From: Clostridium cadaveris
GTDB taxonomy: Bacteria; Bacillota; Clostridia; Clostridiales; Clostridiaceae
DNA: 64,000 nt
Assembly (NCBI RefSeq): GCF_020911725.1
Contig: NZ_CP076620.1
Span: 356,501-420,500 of the forward strand
Direction: 5' to 3'
Below the pieces are notes generated by a model, which saw nothing but the letters and a program-made list of their open reading frames with translations, searched no databases and was not told the DNA's origin. The position numbers and the translations under genes were made by a program. Shown in pieces: positions 52,787 to 61,933 of the stretch (its first letter is position 1; each line of letters starts with the position of its first letter).

Positions 52787-53111
52787 ATTATGATTATATT
52801 ACTAGGAAAATTCAATGTCAACGGAATAATTATGAAAAAGTTATTAATTAGAAATAATTTAGAGAAAATCGATTGCAACCATTGAAAATATGGAGTTTTT
52901 CCTAATAGATGAGCTATAAAAAGCACTAAAATTAGTTGCAAAAAATAAAATTTAAGCAGATATTAATGAAATTATACTGAAAAAACTTATAAAAATTATC
53001 ATAAACCACTTTATTGTGGTAAAAAATATTAAAAGCTATTATTCCAAAAGATGTAAAAAAAGTATATTATATATATATATAAGGAATGTACTTCGTATTG
53101 GAGGGATAAAT

Positions 53112-53582
53112 ATGAAAGACATCATAAAAATGAGATTAATAGCAGCGTTTTTAGTTGGATTTTTATGTTTTTTAGTTTTGGGGAATCGTACAGTAAAAAT
53201 TCCATGGGTTGCGCCATATTTAACCTGTGAAGTCAATGGAGAAAAAATTAAGGCATTTAAAAATGAGCATATGTGGTCATTTACGGGAAATTCGAATCTT
53301 GGAATTAGAATAGAGAAGGCAGCAGAAAAGCTAGAAGGACATAAAATAAATGCAGGAAGCAGCGTGAAAATAAAATTGTCATCAGATAAAGGACTTAAAG
53401 ATTTTAAAGTAAAGCAATTTGTTATTGATGATAATGCAGTAAGAAGCAATATAGATGTGCTATTAAAAGATAACACTATAACGATAGCAGAGAAACCGGG
53501 AGAGTATATTTATAGTTTTATTGCAGGATGGAATGAAACTCATTGGGTAGAATATATTATTAAATTTGTTGTTGAAGACTAA
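53112..53582 (+). CDS. Hypothetical membrane-anchored extracytoplasmic protein
   Basis: This 156-residue protein starts at the ATG at 53112 after GGAGGGA; the longer frame to 53016 reads into AT-rich leader DNA. One N-terminal helix (LIAAFLVGFLCFLVLG) anchors a beta-rich domain with VEYIIKFVVED at the end, resembling a small immunoglobulin-like or inhibitor fold. It is the first of a block of three rightward surface-protein genes. Family not recognised. Confidence 0.75.
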   Translation: MKDIIKMRLIAAFLVGFLCFLVLGNRTVKIPWVAPYLTCEVNGEKIKAFKNEHMWSFTGNSNLGIRIEKAAEKLEGHKINAGSSVKIKLSSDKGLKDFKVKQFVIDDNAVRSNIDVLLKDNTITIAEKPGEYIYSFIAGWNETHWVEYIIKFVVED

Positions 53583-53624
53583 AGTTGTTAAATATGGTGT
53601 TATAATTCTGTTAGAGGTGATGAA

Positions 53625-54359
53625 ATGAATCATAAGAAAATAGTAATTGCAATTTTGACTATAGCATTAGGATTAGGAGCATATTATGGTTCTAAGGGAA
53701 TAGTAAACAAAGTAAATGAAAATTATACTGAAACAAATCCTTTAAAAGAGGAGAAGAAAAAAGATACCAGTGAAAACTATGTGGATACAACAACTGATAT
53801 AGATAGAATGATATCTAGGGCTATTGATGGAGAACATCCAGTAACCTTAAATGTAAAGACGGAAGAAAATTATGTAATACGGGATGGATCACTCTATATA
53901 ACTATGGACAAGGGAAAATCTTGGCTTAAGGTTCCTGATGATAAGGATGCAGGATATGCAAAAATAAGTGGCTATTTAGATGAAATAGAAGTAAGCAATG
54001 TATATACTTCAAACAATAAGACAGCCATTATTTATGGAGGAAAAGGTTCTGAGAATATAAGCATAATAACTACTGAAAGTGAGTATAATGGTGAAGCGTG
54101 GAGCGTAGGAACTATATCTAAAACTGCTAACCATAACTTGAACAGAACATATGAGAGAATGTATATAGATTTTGTTGATGACGAGAAAACTGGATACATA
54201 GCAACTATAGAAAAAACAGTTGATGGCAAAGGAAGAGTAAGGGCATATAGAAGTGTAAATACAGGGGTAACATGGGATCCTGTAGATAGAGAAGATAATC
54301 TTTATAAAGATATATTAAATCACTTCAAATTAGGGGGATTAATAGATGATAAAAAGTAA
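53625..54359 (+). CDS. Membrane-anchored protein with two Asp-box (BNR) motifs
   Basis: This 244-residue protein has an N-terminal helix (IVIAILTIALGLGAYYG), a charged linker and an extracytoplasmic region. Two Asp-box motifs typical of sialidase-like beta-propellers are visible: TMDKGKSW near residue 92 and SVNTGVTW near 212. Two boxes are too few for a full propeller, so this may be a partial or degenerate domain. Its 3' end overlaps the next gene by 14 bases, so the two are coupled. Confidence 0.78.
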   Translation: MNHKKIVIAILTIALGLGAYYGSKGIVNKVNENYTETNPLKEEKKKDTSENYVDTTTDIDRMISRAIDGEHPVTLNVKTEENYVIRDGSLYITMDKGKSWLKVPDDKDAGYAKISGYLDEIEVSNVYTSNNKTAIIYGGKGSENISIITTESEYNGEAWSVGTISKTANHNLNRTYERMYIDFVDDEKTGYIATIEKTVDGKGRVRAYRSVNTGVTWDPVDREDNLYKDILNHFKLGGLIDDKK

Positions 54360-55200
54360 AAAAATTAAAACATTGTTAGGAATTCTTATAGTTTTAGCTG
54401 TACTATTTGAAGTTTTTTCCCTAATTGTAGCACCTAAAAGGCAATATTATTTGATCTATGACTGGATGATTTATGTAACAAACTATCTTATAATAATAGT
54501 TTTATTTTCAATAATTTGGAATGAAAAATTCAGAGGAATAAAAGCAGCAGTAATAGCAGCTCTGATTATCGCCAATTCAACTTTAATGTATTTTGTTGGA
54601 GGAGTTAATCTTATAGTGTCAAAGTCTCCAGATAAAAGTCATGAGGTTATATTGAAAGAGTACAAAAATATGAGATTTGAAACTGTAAATTTGAAAAGAA
54701 GAGCGATGATATTCGGGAAGAAAGTAGAAACGCTTATTGGCAGTTCAAATTACAAATCAATAGAAAAAAACACCTACAAGATTCAGTGGCTTAATAATGA
54801 TAGTGCTCTTTTTATTTATGATATGGATGGAAAAAACAACTTAAAGAATACTATGTTTACATTAGGTGATAGAGGATATATAAATTACTATTATGTAATG
54901 GCGAGTATTCAAGGAAAATGGATAGATAAAGATGATGATAAAAGCTATTTTTTAAACCGTGAAAAAGATGTAGCTTATGCTGATGGAGGAAGTCTTAGAT
55001 ATTATAATAATAGTAAAGAAGAGCAATTTGGGTTAAGTTCAGTTATAATACCAGGAGATAGTATGAATTCTACCCTTGCTATATCTATAGATCCAAGTTG
55101 TGAGCTTGATGAAAATTATCAGGTTGTAAGGGGCGGAAGTATATCTATAGTAGAGGTAACATTAAAAGAAGCAAAAGTAAAGACGTTCTTCAAAGAGTAG
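54346..55200 (+). CDS. Hypothetical membrane protein with extracytoplasmic domain
   Basis: This 284-residue protein has three N-terminal helices (TLLGILIVLAVLFEVFSLIV, YVTNYLIIIVLFSIIW, AAVIAALIIANSTLMYFVGG) and a C-terminal soluble domain of about 180 residues. It overlaps the Asp-box gene by 14 bases, so the two products are made together. No family was recognised. Confidence 0.78.
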   Translation: MIKSKKIKTLLGILIVLAVLFEVFSLIVAPKRQYYLIYDWMIYVTNYLIIIVLFSIIWNEKFRGIKAAVIAALIIANSTLMYFVGGVNLIVSKSPDKSHEVILKEYKNMRFETVNLKRRAMIFGKKVETLIGSSNYKSIEKNTYKIQWLNNDSALFIYDMDGKNNLKNTMFTLGDRGYINYYYVMASIQGKWIDKDDDKSYFLNREKDVAYADGGSLRYYNNSKEEQFGLSSVIIPGDSMNSTLAISIDPSCELDENYQVVRGGSISIVEVTLKEAKVKTFFKE

Positions 55201-55212
55201 TACAAGATAATA

Positions 55213-55262
55213 AAGAGTGCTAACCATGAGATTTAAACTCTCATGGCAGCACTCTTATTTTA
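55213..55262. terminator. Bidirectional terminator
   Basis: The stem formed by agagtgctaaccatgag and ctcatggcagcactct has small bulges and lies between the convergent hypothetical gene and the MucBP gene; T-rich to the right. Confidence 0.85.
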
Positions 55263-55273
55263 TTTAATCAACT

Positions 55274-57430
55274 TTAAAATTTTTTTAATGATTTACGTTT
55301 TATAGTAATTCCAGCTAAAACAATCAATGATGCAGAGGCTATTATTATATATGATATTAGGTTATTAGGATCTCCAGTCTTAGGAGTATTGTTTCCTGTG
55401 TTATTATCATCAGGAACAGGCACCGTACTATCTTTTGAATAATAATAAATTACATCTTTGTTTTCAGTGGCAAAAGTACCATTAGCATTGTAAGGTGTTT
55501 GAACAAGTGAATAACCTTTTACTTTTTTAGCTGAAGTTTCGTATTTATCACCAACATAACCAGCTAAAACTTCATTAGGAGCAATTGGTTTATTAGAGTT
55601 TTTATCTAAATATTTAACAGTAACAGTACCTTTAAGATGTTTATAATAATAAGTCACAGTTTGAGGCTCTTCCTTAAAAGTACCATTAGCATTTTCAGGA
55701 GTTTCAACTAATTCGTAACCATATATAGCTTTAGAAGTAGTAGAATACTCTTCTCCAATTGTTCCATTTAGATTTTCATGAGGAGCAAGCTCCTTATTAG
55801 ACCCTTGCTCTAAATGTTTAACAGTAACAGTAGAAACACATGGTACGGCTTTTCTATAATAATAAATAACAGTTTGAGGAAGTTCTAAGAACACTCCTTT
55901 TGCGTTAATTGATGCTCTAACAAAATCATAACCAGGAATATTTTTAGCTGAAGTTTCGTATTTATCACCAACATAACCAGTTAAGACTTCATCAGGAACA
56001 AGAGATTTAAGAGTTTTTTCCTCAACATACTTTACATTAACAACACTTTGACGATGTTTGTAATAGTAAGTTACAGTTTGAGGCTCTTTTTTGAAGGTTC
56101 CATTGGCGTTTTCAGGGACCTTAGTTAATTGATAGCCATAGATATATTTAGCAACAGTATAGTATTCTGTACCTACAGCACCAATTATAGTTACATCATG
56201 AGATAATTCTTTATTAGAACCCTCTTCTAAATATTTAACAGTAACAACACCATCAGTATTAGGAGTATTGAAAATATTTTTTGAACAAATAGAACCACAA
56301 GCACATTGATTAAATAAATATTGGTTTTGGAAATTTGTTATTTCAGGAATTTTTGTGTTCCATGATCCTTTTACTTCAACTGCAGTAATACTTGAAGTGT
56401 TCATATTAAATGGAATAAAAGGAGTTACAGTAAAACTTAGAGATGGACCTGGGGAAAGCTGTTTTACAACTAAGGTTAGTACTCCGTTATTATATTTTGA
56501 TGATACAAGCTTTCCATTATCTATATTTCCTATTTTAAAGTTGTCTGTATTTAACATGAAATTTTTGCCGTTTATCAAAGCGTCAATTTTGATTGAATAA
56601 GTTATTAATTCATATTTAGGATCATCAAGAATTTTAGATATGCTAATTATATTTTCTTTTTCTGTAGTTACGGTAAAGGGAGCAGTAAAACCTTTTTTAC
56701 CGTCTATGGTTTTATATTCTATTGAATTTGAGGATTTTAAAGTGCTTACTAAATTGCCGGAAGTTGATAGTTTTAGTGTTGGAAGATCAAAAGGTGAGCT
56801 GACTTTTTTTATACCATCTTTAACAGCAACTACTTGTATTTTAGGCATTACTTTAGTTTTCCAGTATAATCCTGAAGCAGGTAAGGTAACTGTTATAAAT
56901 GTGTCTAAGCATGAATTGGATTTAATCTTTGATGAGGAACTAAACGGTTTAGAATACATTTTAGAATTATAACCATTGACTATGGTATTTTTTCCATCAT
57001 CAGTTGTATCTTTAGGATCTCCATTAGTATTTATCCAATATCCTAAAAATTTGCCGGTTCCATCTTCTCTAGGGTCAGCTACTGATTGAATATAAAGCTC
57101 ATCTAAATCATATAACTGATTACCTTTACTATTTAAAGATATTTTAATATTATAGTTTGCAACTTTGCCAGTACTTACATTATCAAGCAATGAAAAATCT
57201 TTGCCTGGAAAATAGGTGTTAGCAGGTTTACCAAGAGAATAAATGCCTGTTAGAGTTGGAGTTTCAACGCATTTAGTCTCAAGGGTTATACCTAAGTCAG
57301 AAGAGATGTCTACGGATTTTGTTTCAGCTCGAGCTGATGTAGAAAAGTAAGGAATTAGTAAGAAAAGACTTACTAATGCAGCCACCCTTTTTAAGATTTT
57401 CTTTTTAGAGTTTAATAGCTTTTCCTGCAT
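55274..57430 (-). CDS. Cell-wall-anchored MucBP-repeat surface protein
   Basis: This 718-residue exported protein has a signal peptide (KILKRVAALVSLFLLIPYFSTSARA), then about 340 residues of unique beta-rich sequence. Four MucBP repeats of about 65-70 residues follow (near 395-670), each with VxVKYLE...SNKEL, GxxGxxY, GY and TYYYKH or IYYY motifs. The C-terminus has a sorting-type signal, TPKTGDP, a hydrophobic helix and a basic tail (IKRKSLKKF). It is probably linked to peptidoglycan by a sortase and binds mucin-like glycans. Start chosen at 57430 after AGGAGG. Confidence 0.93.
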   Translation of the reverse strand: MQEKLLNSKKKILKRVAALVSLFLLIPYFSTSARAETKSVDISSDLGITLETKCVETPTLTGIYSLGKPANTYFPGKDFSLLDNVSTGKVANYNIKISLNSKGNQLYDLDELYIQSVADPREDGTGKFLGYWINTNGDPKDTTDDGKNTIVNGYNSKMYSKPFSSSSKIKSNSCLDTFITVTLPASGLYWKTKVMPKIQVVAVKDGIKKVSSPFDLPTLKLSTSGNLVSTLKSSNSIEYKTIDGKKGFTAPFTVTTEKENIISISKILDDPKYELITYSIKIDALINGKNFMLNTDNFKIGNIDNGKLVSSKYNNGVLTLVVKQLSPGPSLSFTVTPFIPFNMNTSSITAVEVKGSWNTKIPEITNFQNQYLFNQCACGSICSKNIFNTPNTDGVVTVKYLEEGSNKELSHDVTIIGAVGTEYYTVAKYIYGYQLTKVPENANGTFKKEPQTVTYYYKHRQSVVNVKYVEEKTLKSLVPDEVLTGYVGDKYETSAKNIPGYDFVRASINAKGVFLELPQTVIYYYRKAVPCVSTVTVKHLEQGSNKELAPHENLNGTIGEEYSTTSKAIYGYELVETPENANGTFKEEPQTVTYYYKHLKGTVTVKYLDKNSNKPIAPNEVLAGYVGDKYETSAKKVKGYSLVQTPYNANGTFATENKDVIYYYSKDSTVPVPDDNNTGNNTPKTGDPNNLISYIIIASASLIVLAGITIKRKSLKKF

Positions 57431-57605
57431 TTGTAAAACCTCCTGAAATATACTCATTATATAATATGTAAACGATTAATATATGTGAGGGTAATAGGTA
57501 TATTCTGAACTATAAATTATATAAAAAGATAGAAAGGTTATGGAAAAATTAGTATAATGAGAATATAAAGATTTACAATCATTGAAAATAAAAAGGAGAA
57601 AGTCA

Positions 57606-58487
57606 ATGAAAAAGAAAACACATCTGATTTTAATCAGCATAATGGCTTTGGCAGTAGTATCATTTGTTCTTTACAAAGAAAAAGTTAAGGAAGTTCCACT
57701 TGATAATACAGCATCAATGGAAGATACAGAAAATGATAAGAATCCAAAGGATGTGGAAAATACAATAGAAGACGATAAACAGGAAAAAGAAGAGGCCGCA
57801 AGGACTAAGGAAACTGAAAAGGAATTTGAAGATAAAACGAGAAAAACAAAAGAAAAAAATAATATAACCATAGTAATAGATCCTGGACATGCGGTTAAGG
57901 CAAATTTAGAAAAAGAACCGTTATCTCCAGGATCAAATGTTATGAAGATAAAGGACGGTGGAGGTGCTTCAGGCGTAGTTACAGGCATACCTGAATACAA
58001 GATAGCCATGAGAGTAGCAAAAGAATTAAATGAAAAGTTAACAGCTAAAGGATATAACTCTGTTATGACGAAAACAGATGAAAATTTAAGCCTTGGGAAT
58101 GTTGAACGGGCAGAAATAGGAAATAAAGCTAACGCAGATTTGGTAATAAGACTACACTGTGATTCTTTTGATAATGCATCAGCAAAAGGAGCCTCAATAC
58201 TAATTCCTAAAGGAGTAAATGAAAATACAAAAGCTATTGCAGCTTCAAGTGAAAAATACGGAAAGATACTATTAGACACATATTGTAGCAAAATGAACAT
58301 AAAAAACAGAGGGTTAATCTATTCCGAAGATATGACAGGATTTAACTGGTCCAAAGTTCCTGTAGTACTAATAGAAATGGGCTTTCTATCAAATCCAGAT
58401 GAAGATAATATGATGTCAGAATCATCATTCCCAGAAAAGTCGGCAACAGCCATAAGCGAAGGAATAGAGAAGATATTTCCGAGATAA
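57606..58487 (+). CDS. N-acetylmuramoyl-L-alanine amidase (Amidase_3)
   Basis: This 293-residue protein has an N-terminal membrane anchor (HLILISIMALAVVSFVLY), an acidic/lysine-rich linker of about 65 residues and a C-terminal amidase domain. Zinc ligands and catalytic residues are in IVIDPGHAV near 90, GIPEYKIAMRVAKEL near 130, LVIRLHCDSFD near 180 and VLIEMGFLSNP near 260. It cleaves the peptide-glycan bond of peptidoglycan outside the cell. It is divergent from the MucBP gene. Confidence 0.94.
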   Translation: MKKKTHLILISIMALAVVSFVLYKEKVKEVPLDNTASMEDTENDKNPKDVENTIEDDKQEKEEAARTKETEKEFEDKTRKTKEKNNITIVIDPGHAVKANLEKEPLSPGSNVMKIKDGGGASGVVTGIPEYKIAMRVAKELNEKLTAKGYNSVMTKTDENLSLGNVERAEIGNKANADLVIRLHCDSFDNASAKGASILIPKGVNENTKAIAASSEKYGKILLDTYCSKMNIKNRGLIYSEDMTGFNWSKVPVVLIEMGFLSNPDEDNMMSESSFPEKSATAISEGIEKIFPR

Positions 58488-58603
58488 TAGAAAACTTAGA
58501 CATAATTAAATTCGCCTATACAGATTCATTTAAATTTATGAATATAAGAAAATCATACGATGGCATTTGAAACCATACTAGATTGAGTATAAGGAGGATT
58601 AAT

Positions 58604-59167
58604 ATGAAAGAGAAAAAAACTAAAAAAATAACCTCAATTATGGTAAGTACGGTTGTTGTTTTACTTCTAGGTGGAATATGGATAGATTCATATTATTCTA
58701 AGATAGAGAGGAAAAATTACAAAATAGAGAGAACGAATAGTTTGGTAGCAGGAAAGTTGAATAATGACAGTGGAGATTTGTATGTGGCGGCTAAGAAAGT
58801 TCTAGAAGATGGTTTTCTAAGTGAGGAAAAGCTTGAATATATGATAGCACAGAGTAAATTGGTCAATGAGAAGTTATTTTTTTTAAATGATGAAGATATT
58901 ACTCTTTACCATATTGTTCCTTATGGAGAAATATTAAATAAAGATAACTTTGAGGTAAAAGATAACGTATATTATTTGAATGATAAAACAAAGGAGGTTT
59001 TTAAAGATATAGTTGAAAGCACAGAGATAATATGTAATTGGAAGGCTCCTAGTGATAAGCGAGAAAAAAATCTTTATACTGACGACATAGAGAAGCAGTG
59101 GAGGGACAGTATATATGAACTACAAAACAGTTTATGGGAATGGAAAAGCCAGAGTAATAATCATTAG
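58604..59167 (+). CDS. Hypothetical membrane-anchored protein, tandem paralogue A
   Basis: This 187-residue protein has one N-terminal helix (IMVSTVVVLLLGGIWIDSYY) and an extracytoplasmic helical domain. The stretch LYVAAKKVLEDGFLSEEKLEYM recurs in altered form in the next protein (IYIKTKEILDKGEITSEELAYI), and DDIEKQWRDSIYEL recurs as DVERQWLQDVRSRI, so the two genes are related. The ATG at 58604 follows AAGGAGGA. Function unknown. Confidence 0.8.
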   Translation: MKEKKTKKITSIMVSTVVVLLLGGIWIDSYYSKIERKNYKIERTNSLVAGKLNNDSGDLYVAAKKVLEDGFLSEEKLEYMIAQSKLVNEKLFFLNDEDITLYHIVPYGEILNKDNFEVKDNVYYLNDKTKEVFKDIVESTEIICNWKAPSDKREKNLYTDDIEKQWRDSIYELQNSLWEWKSQSNNH

Positions 59168-59180
59168 GAGGTTACTATAA

Positions 59181-59864
59181 ATGAAGGAATTTAGGATCAA
59201 AGCTATAATATGGGGATGTTTATTTATTTTTAGTATGTTATTTTCAGAATTAGGAATATCTTATATATGGATTTTGGTATTGCTAGGATTTTTAGCATCA
59301 AGAAGTGAAAACTTTAGAGAGTGCAGGACTTCATTTGTAGCAATAGGAGTATTTGCAATTATTCTTGTAATTGCGCTTCCACTAACAATTTCAAATAAAG
59401 AGCTTGATACAATTTCTATTTCGGTAAGCAATATAGAAGAACATGGCAACAATATTTATATAAAAACTAAAGAGATTCTGGATAAAGGTGAAATCACCAG
59501 TGAAGAATTAGCATATATAAATAAAGAAAAAGATGAAATATCTCAGTGGTGTGCAGTATTTGATAGGCAGTCAGATATAATAGGATTGGGGAATGTAATA
59601 ATATTACAAGGAGATAATGCAAGAAATGTGTTTGCAAATCAAGATGAAGATATTTTTAATATAGAACAACGTATAAGGAAGTTAGATAAGAGTGAACTAA
59701 TAGATGTGGAAAGACAGTGGCTACAGGATGTGAGAAGCAGAATTCATGATATTTTAATGTCAAAAATAATTCAAGAAGGATATGGAGAATATTATAATTT
59801 TAGCAAATGGAGAGTTAGATATCTCTACCTTGATCTTTACAAGATAATTCATTCAGATAAATAA
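59181..59864 (+). CDS. Hypothetical membrane protein, tandem paralogue B
   Basis: This 227-residue protein has two or three N-terminal helices (AIIWGCLFIFSMLFSELGISYIWILVLLGFL and SFVAIGVFAIILVIALPLTI) and a helical extracytoplasmic part related to that of the gene 13 bases upstream. The short gap suggests cotranscription. Function unknown. Confidence 0.8.
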   Translation: MKEFRIKAIIWGCLFIFSMLFSELGISYIWILVLLGFLASRSENFRECRTSFVAIGVFAIILVIALPLTISNKELDTISISVSNIEEHGNNIYIKTKEILDKGEITSEELAYINKEKDEISQWCAVFDRQSDIIGLGNVIILQGDNARNVFANQDEDIFNIEQRIRKLDKSELIDVERQWLQDVRSRIHDILMSKIIQEGYGEYYNFSKWRVRYLYLDLYKIIHSDK

Positions 59865-59908
59865 ATTTTGTCCTTTCTGAGAAAACTAATAAAAAAGGAG
59901 GGATAATC

Positions 59909-60328
59909 ATGGATACAGAAAGTTTAAATGAATATCTTCAAGGAATATATATGGGAATTGAAAGTTTTAAAGGATTTGAAAACAAATGTAATGTAGAAGA
60001 TAGTTTGAAGGCTTTAGTTAGTGAAACTAAAAGCATGTATCATAATCATGCAGCTATAATTTCTGACAGAATAATGGATCTAGGTGGAGATCCACCAAAG
60101 AGCTTAAGTGTTGCTGGAAAAATGGCAGAAAAGATGTCAGAGGTAAAGAACATTTTTGTTAACACTGAAGAAGAAATAAGAGATAAAGCAATAGAAAGCA
60201 TGAAGATGGGAATAGATTTAGAGGAAAAATTTCTACAAAACCATCCAGACATCGATGGAGAAAGCAAGACACTTATACAAGGAACTATCAAAGAAGATAA
60301 AGACCAGCTTCAAAAATTTATGAATTAG
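59909..60328 (+). CDS. DUF2383 ferritin-like helical bundle protein
   Basis: This 139-residue protein has no signal peptide. The helical pattern LNEYLQGIYMGIESFKGFENK then NHAAIISDRIMDLGGDPP and EEEIRDKAIESMKMGIDLEEKFLQNH fits the DUF2383 family of four-helix, ferritin-like proteins found near cell-envelope genes. Acidic and histidine residues could bind metal. AAAGGAGGGA gives a strong ribosome binding site, and a terminator follows. Confidence 0.8.
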   Translation: MDTESLNEYLQGIYMGIESFKGFENKCNVEDSLKALVSETKSMYHNHAAIISDRIMDLGGDPPKSLSVAGKMAEKMSEVKNIFVNTEEEIRDKAIESMKMGIDLEEKFLQNHPDIDGESKTLIQGTIKEDKDQLQKFMN

Positions 60329-60364
60329 AAAGCAGTTTAGGCTGTTATTATAAAATAATATGAC

Positions 60365-60412
60365 AAAAGCATTTTATCTTAAATTTTTAGATAAAGTGCT
60401 TTTATTTTTAGA
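60365..60412 (+). terminator. Rho-independent terminator
   Basis: The stem aaaagcattttatct / agataaagtgctttt has one wobble pair and is followed by ATTTTTA. Confidence 0.9.
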
Positions 60413-60433
60413 AATTGAGGGAGTGTTTAAAAG

Positions 60434-60961
60434 ATGAAAGGGATAAATAAAAAGTATATAGTTGGAGTTTCTGTGACTGCTATATGTATTTTATGCTTTA
60501 TAATTTATTTTACCTATGGAGACAAATCAAAAATAATAGACAGAGAATTAGAGAAAATTTATTCTCTGCCTCAGAACTATAGTATAGAACAGGCAGTTAA
60601 AGACGGAATGGTTGATGTAAGTAAAGTATTAGAAAAAGAAAATAAGAATATAAATAAGTTTTTATTAAAAGTAAATCAGAAGGGATGGGCAGTTTTAAAA
60701 ACTGTTGAGGACTCAGAGGAAGGACCTGTCATTACTATGTATGTTTTTGATGATAGAATAGATGAGATAAGAACATGGAAGTACACCGTCACAAAACAAG
60801 GTGGACAATCTCCTGACAGATGTTTTAAATCTTACTATACAACTGATAATAATGAGATTTCTACAGTTTACCTAGTAAATATAAAAAATTCACAAAGACC
60901 AAATAGTGACTCAGAAATATTAAAGGACGAACCTCTATATTCATATAAGAAATCAAATTAA
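60434..60961 (+). CDS. Hypothetical membrane-anchored protein
   Basis: This 175-residue protein has one N-terminal helix (VGVSVTAICILCFIIYFTY) and an extracytoplasmic domain of about 140 residues with a DUF4829-like look (KVNQKGWAVLKTVEDSEEGPVITMYVFDDRIDEI); that match is uncertain. It is the last gene of the surface-protein block. Family not recognised. Confidence 0.75.
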   Translation: MKGINKKYIVGVSVTAICILCFIIYFTYGDKSKIIDRELEKIYSLPQNYSIEQAVKDGMVDVSKVLEKENKNINKFLLKVNQKGWAVLKTVEDSEEGPVITMYVFDDRIDEIRTWKYTVTKQGGQSPDRCFKSYYTTDNNEISTVYLVNIKNSQRPNSDSEILKDEPLYSYKKSN

Positions 60962-60962
60962 A

Positions 60963-61000
60963 AGGGCCTAAGCATAAGCTTAAGCCCTAAATTTTTATGA
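60963..61000 (+). terminator. Rho-independent terminator
   Basis: The stem gggc-taag / cttaagccc contains a bulge and is followed by TAAATTTTT. Confidence 0.75.
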
Positions 61001-61101
61001 GTATTTAAGCAAATCTAAATTTGCAACAATAGCTTTGAATAGTGCCATAGGCATCTATTCAAAAAAACTCTTCACTTTTCACTACGTAACTCTTAACTAA
61101 A

Positions 61102-61746
61102 TTAGCAGATTGATCCACCACTTACAGTTAAGTCTTCGTTATTTTCTACAGCAGCTTTTATACAGCATTCTAATCCTTTTGCTATATCATCAAGGCTTAG
61201 AGAAGGCGTATTTTTCTTATCTAAAACTTGGCTTGTTGTAAATGGAACGTGAATAAACCCACCCTTCATATTTGGATATTTCTTATCTATAAGATAAAGA
61301 ACTCCGTACATTAAGTGATTACACACGTAAGTACCAGCAGTAGTTGAAAGAGAACCTGGAATACCATTGTTCTTCATTTCTTGAACCATAGCTTTTACTG
61401 GAAGATTAGTGAAGTAAGCATTTGCTCCATCTTCAAAAATCTTTGTATCTATAGGTGCATTTCCTTCGTTATCCTTTATTCTAGCATCATCTAAGTTTAT
61501 AGCAACTCTCTCAGGAGTTATATCAAATCTTCCACCAGCTTGACCAACACAAATAACTATGTCAGGAGTGTATTTAGCTATATATTCAGAAACTTTTTCT
61601 ACTGACTTTCTAAAAACTGTAGGTATTTCTACCTTGATAACCTCTGCACCTGCAATGTTATCACTAACCTTTTTAACTGCCTCTAAAGCAGGGTTAACTG
61701 GCTCTCCACCAAATGGATCGAATCCTGTTATCAATACTCTTGTCAT
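61102..61746 (-). CDS. pcp: Pyroglutamyl-peptidase I
   Basis: This 214-residue cysteine peptidase removes N-terminal pyroglutamate from peptides; the length matches the family (about 215). Markers are [18 protein letters not shown] at the start, [20 protein letters not shown] with the catalytic Glu region near residue 80, the catalytic Cys in [12 protein letters not shown] near 143 and the His in GFIHVPF near 167. The ATG at 61746 follows GAGAGGTGA. It is divergent from a run of M42 aminopeptidases, which supports a shared role in peptide breakdown. Confidence 0.96.
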   Translation of the reverse strand: MTRVLITGFDPFGGEPVNPALEAVKKVSDNIAGAEVIKVEIPTVFRKSVEKVSEYIAKYTPDIVICVGQAGGRFDITPERVAINLDDARIKDNEGNAPIDTKIFEDGANAYFTNLPVKAMVQEMKNNGIPGSLSTTAGTYVCNHLMYGVLYLIDKKYPNMKGGFIHVPFTTSQVLDKKNTPSLSLDDIAKGLECCIKAAVENNEDLTVSGGSIC

Positions 61747-61933
61747 AATTTCACCTCTCAAGATGTTATTTTCTTTTATTTTATCATAATTAGTCTTAAA
61801 AATCACCATGAATTCTTTTACAAGCAGAAAATTTAAAATTTTAACAAATTATACAGAGGATTTTAAGATTTAAAAGAAGAAAGATTAAAAGTAGAGGTCT
61901 GAAAAAATTAACTATGGAAAGGCGTGAAAATTC

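Noticed and set aside
57671-58300. 209-codon reading frame antisense to the amidase gene
   Set aside because: It lies wholly opposite a gene with clear catalytic motifs, has no ribosome binding site and shows a low-complexity Ser/Phe-rich composition typical of an antisense shadow.
61035-61063. Hairpin ttgaatag-tgcc / ggca-ctattcaa as terminator of pcp
   Set aside because: On the pcp strand the T run comes before the hairpin rather than after it, so it does not fit a rho-independent terminator; it may belong to the dispersed repeat.
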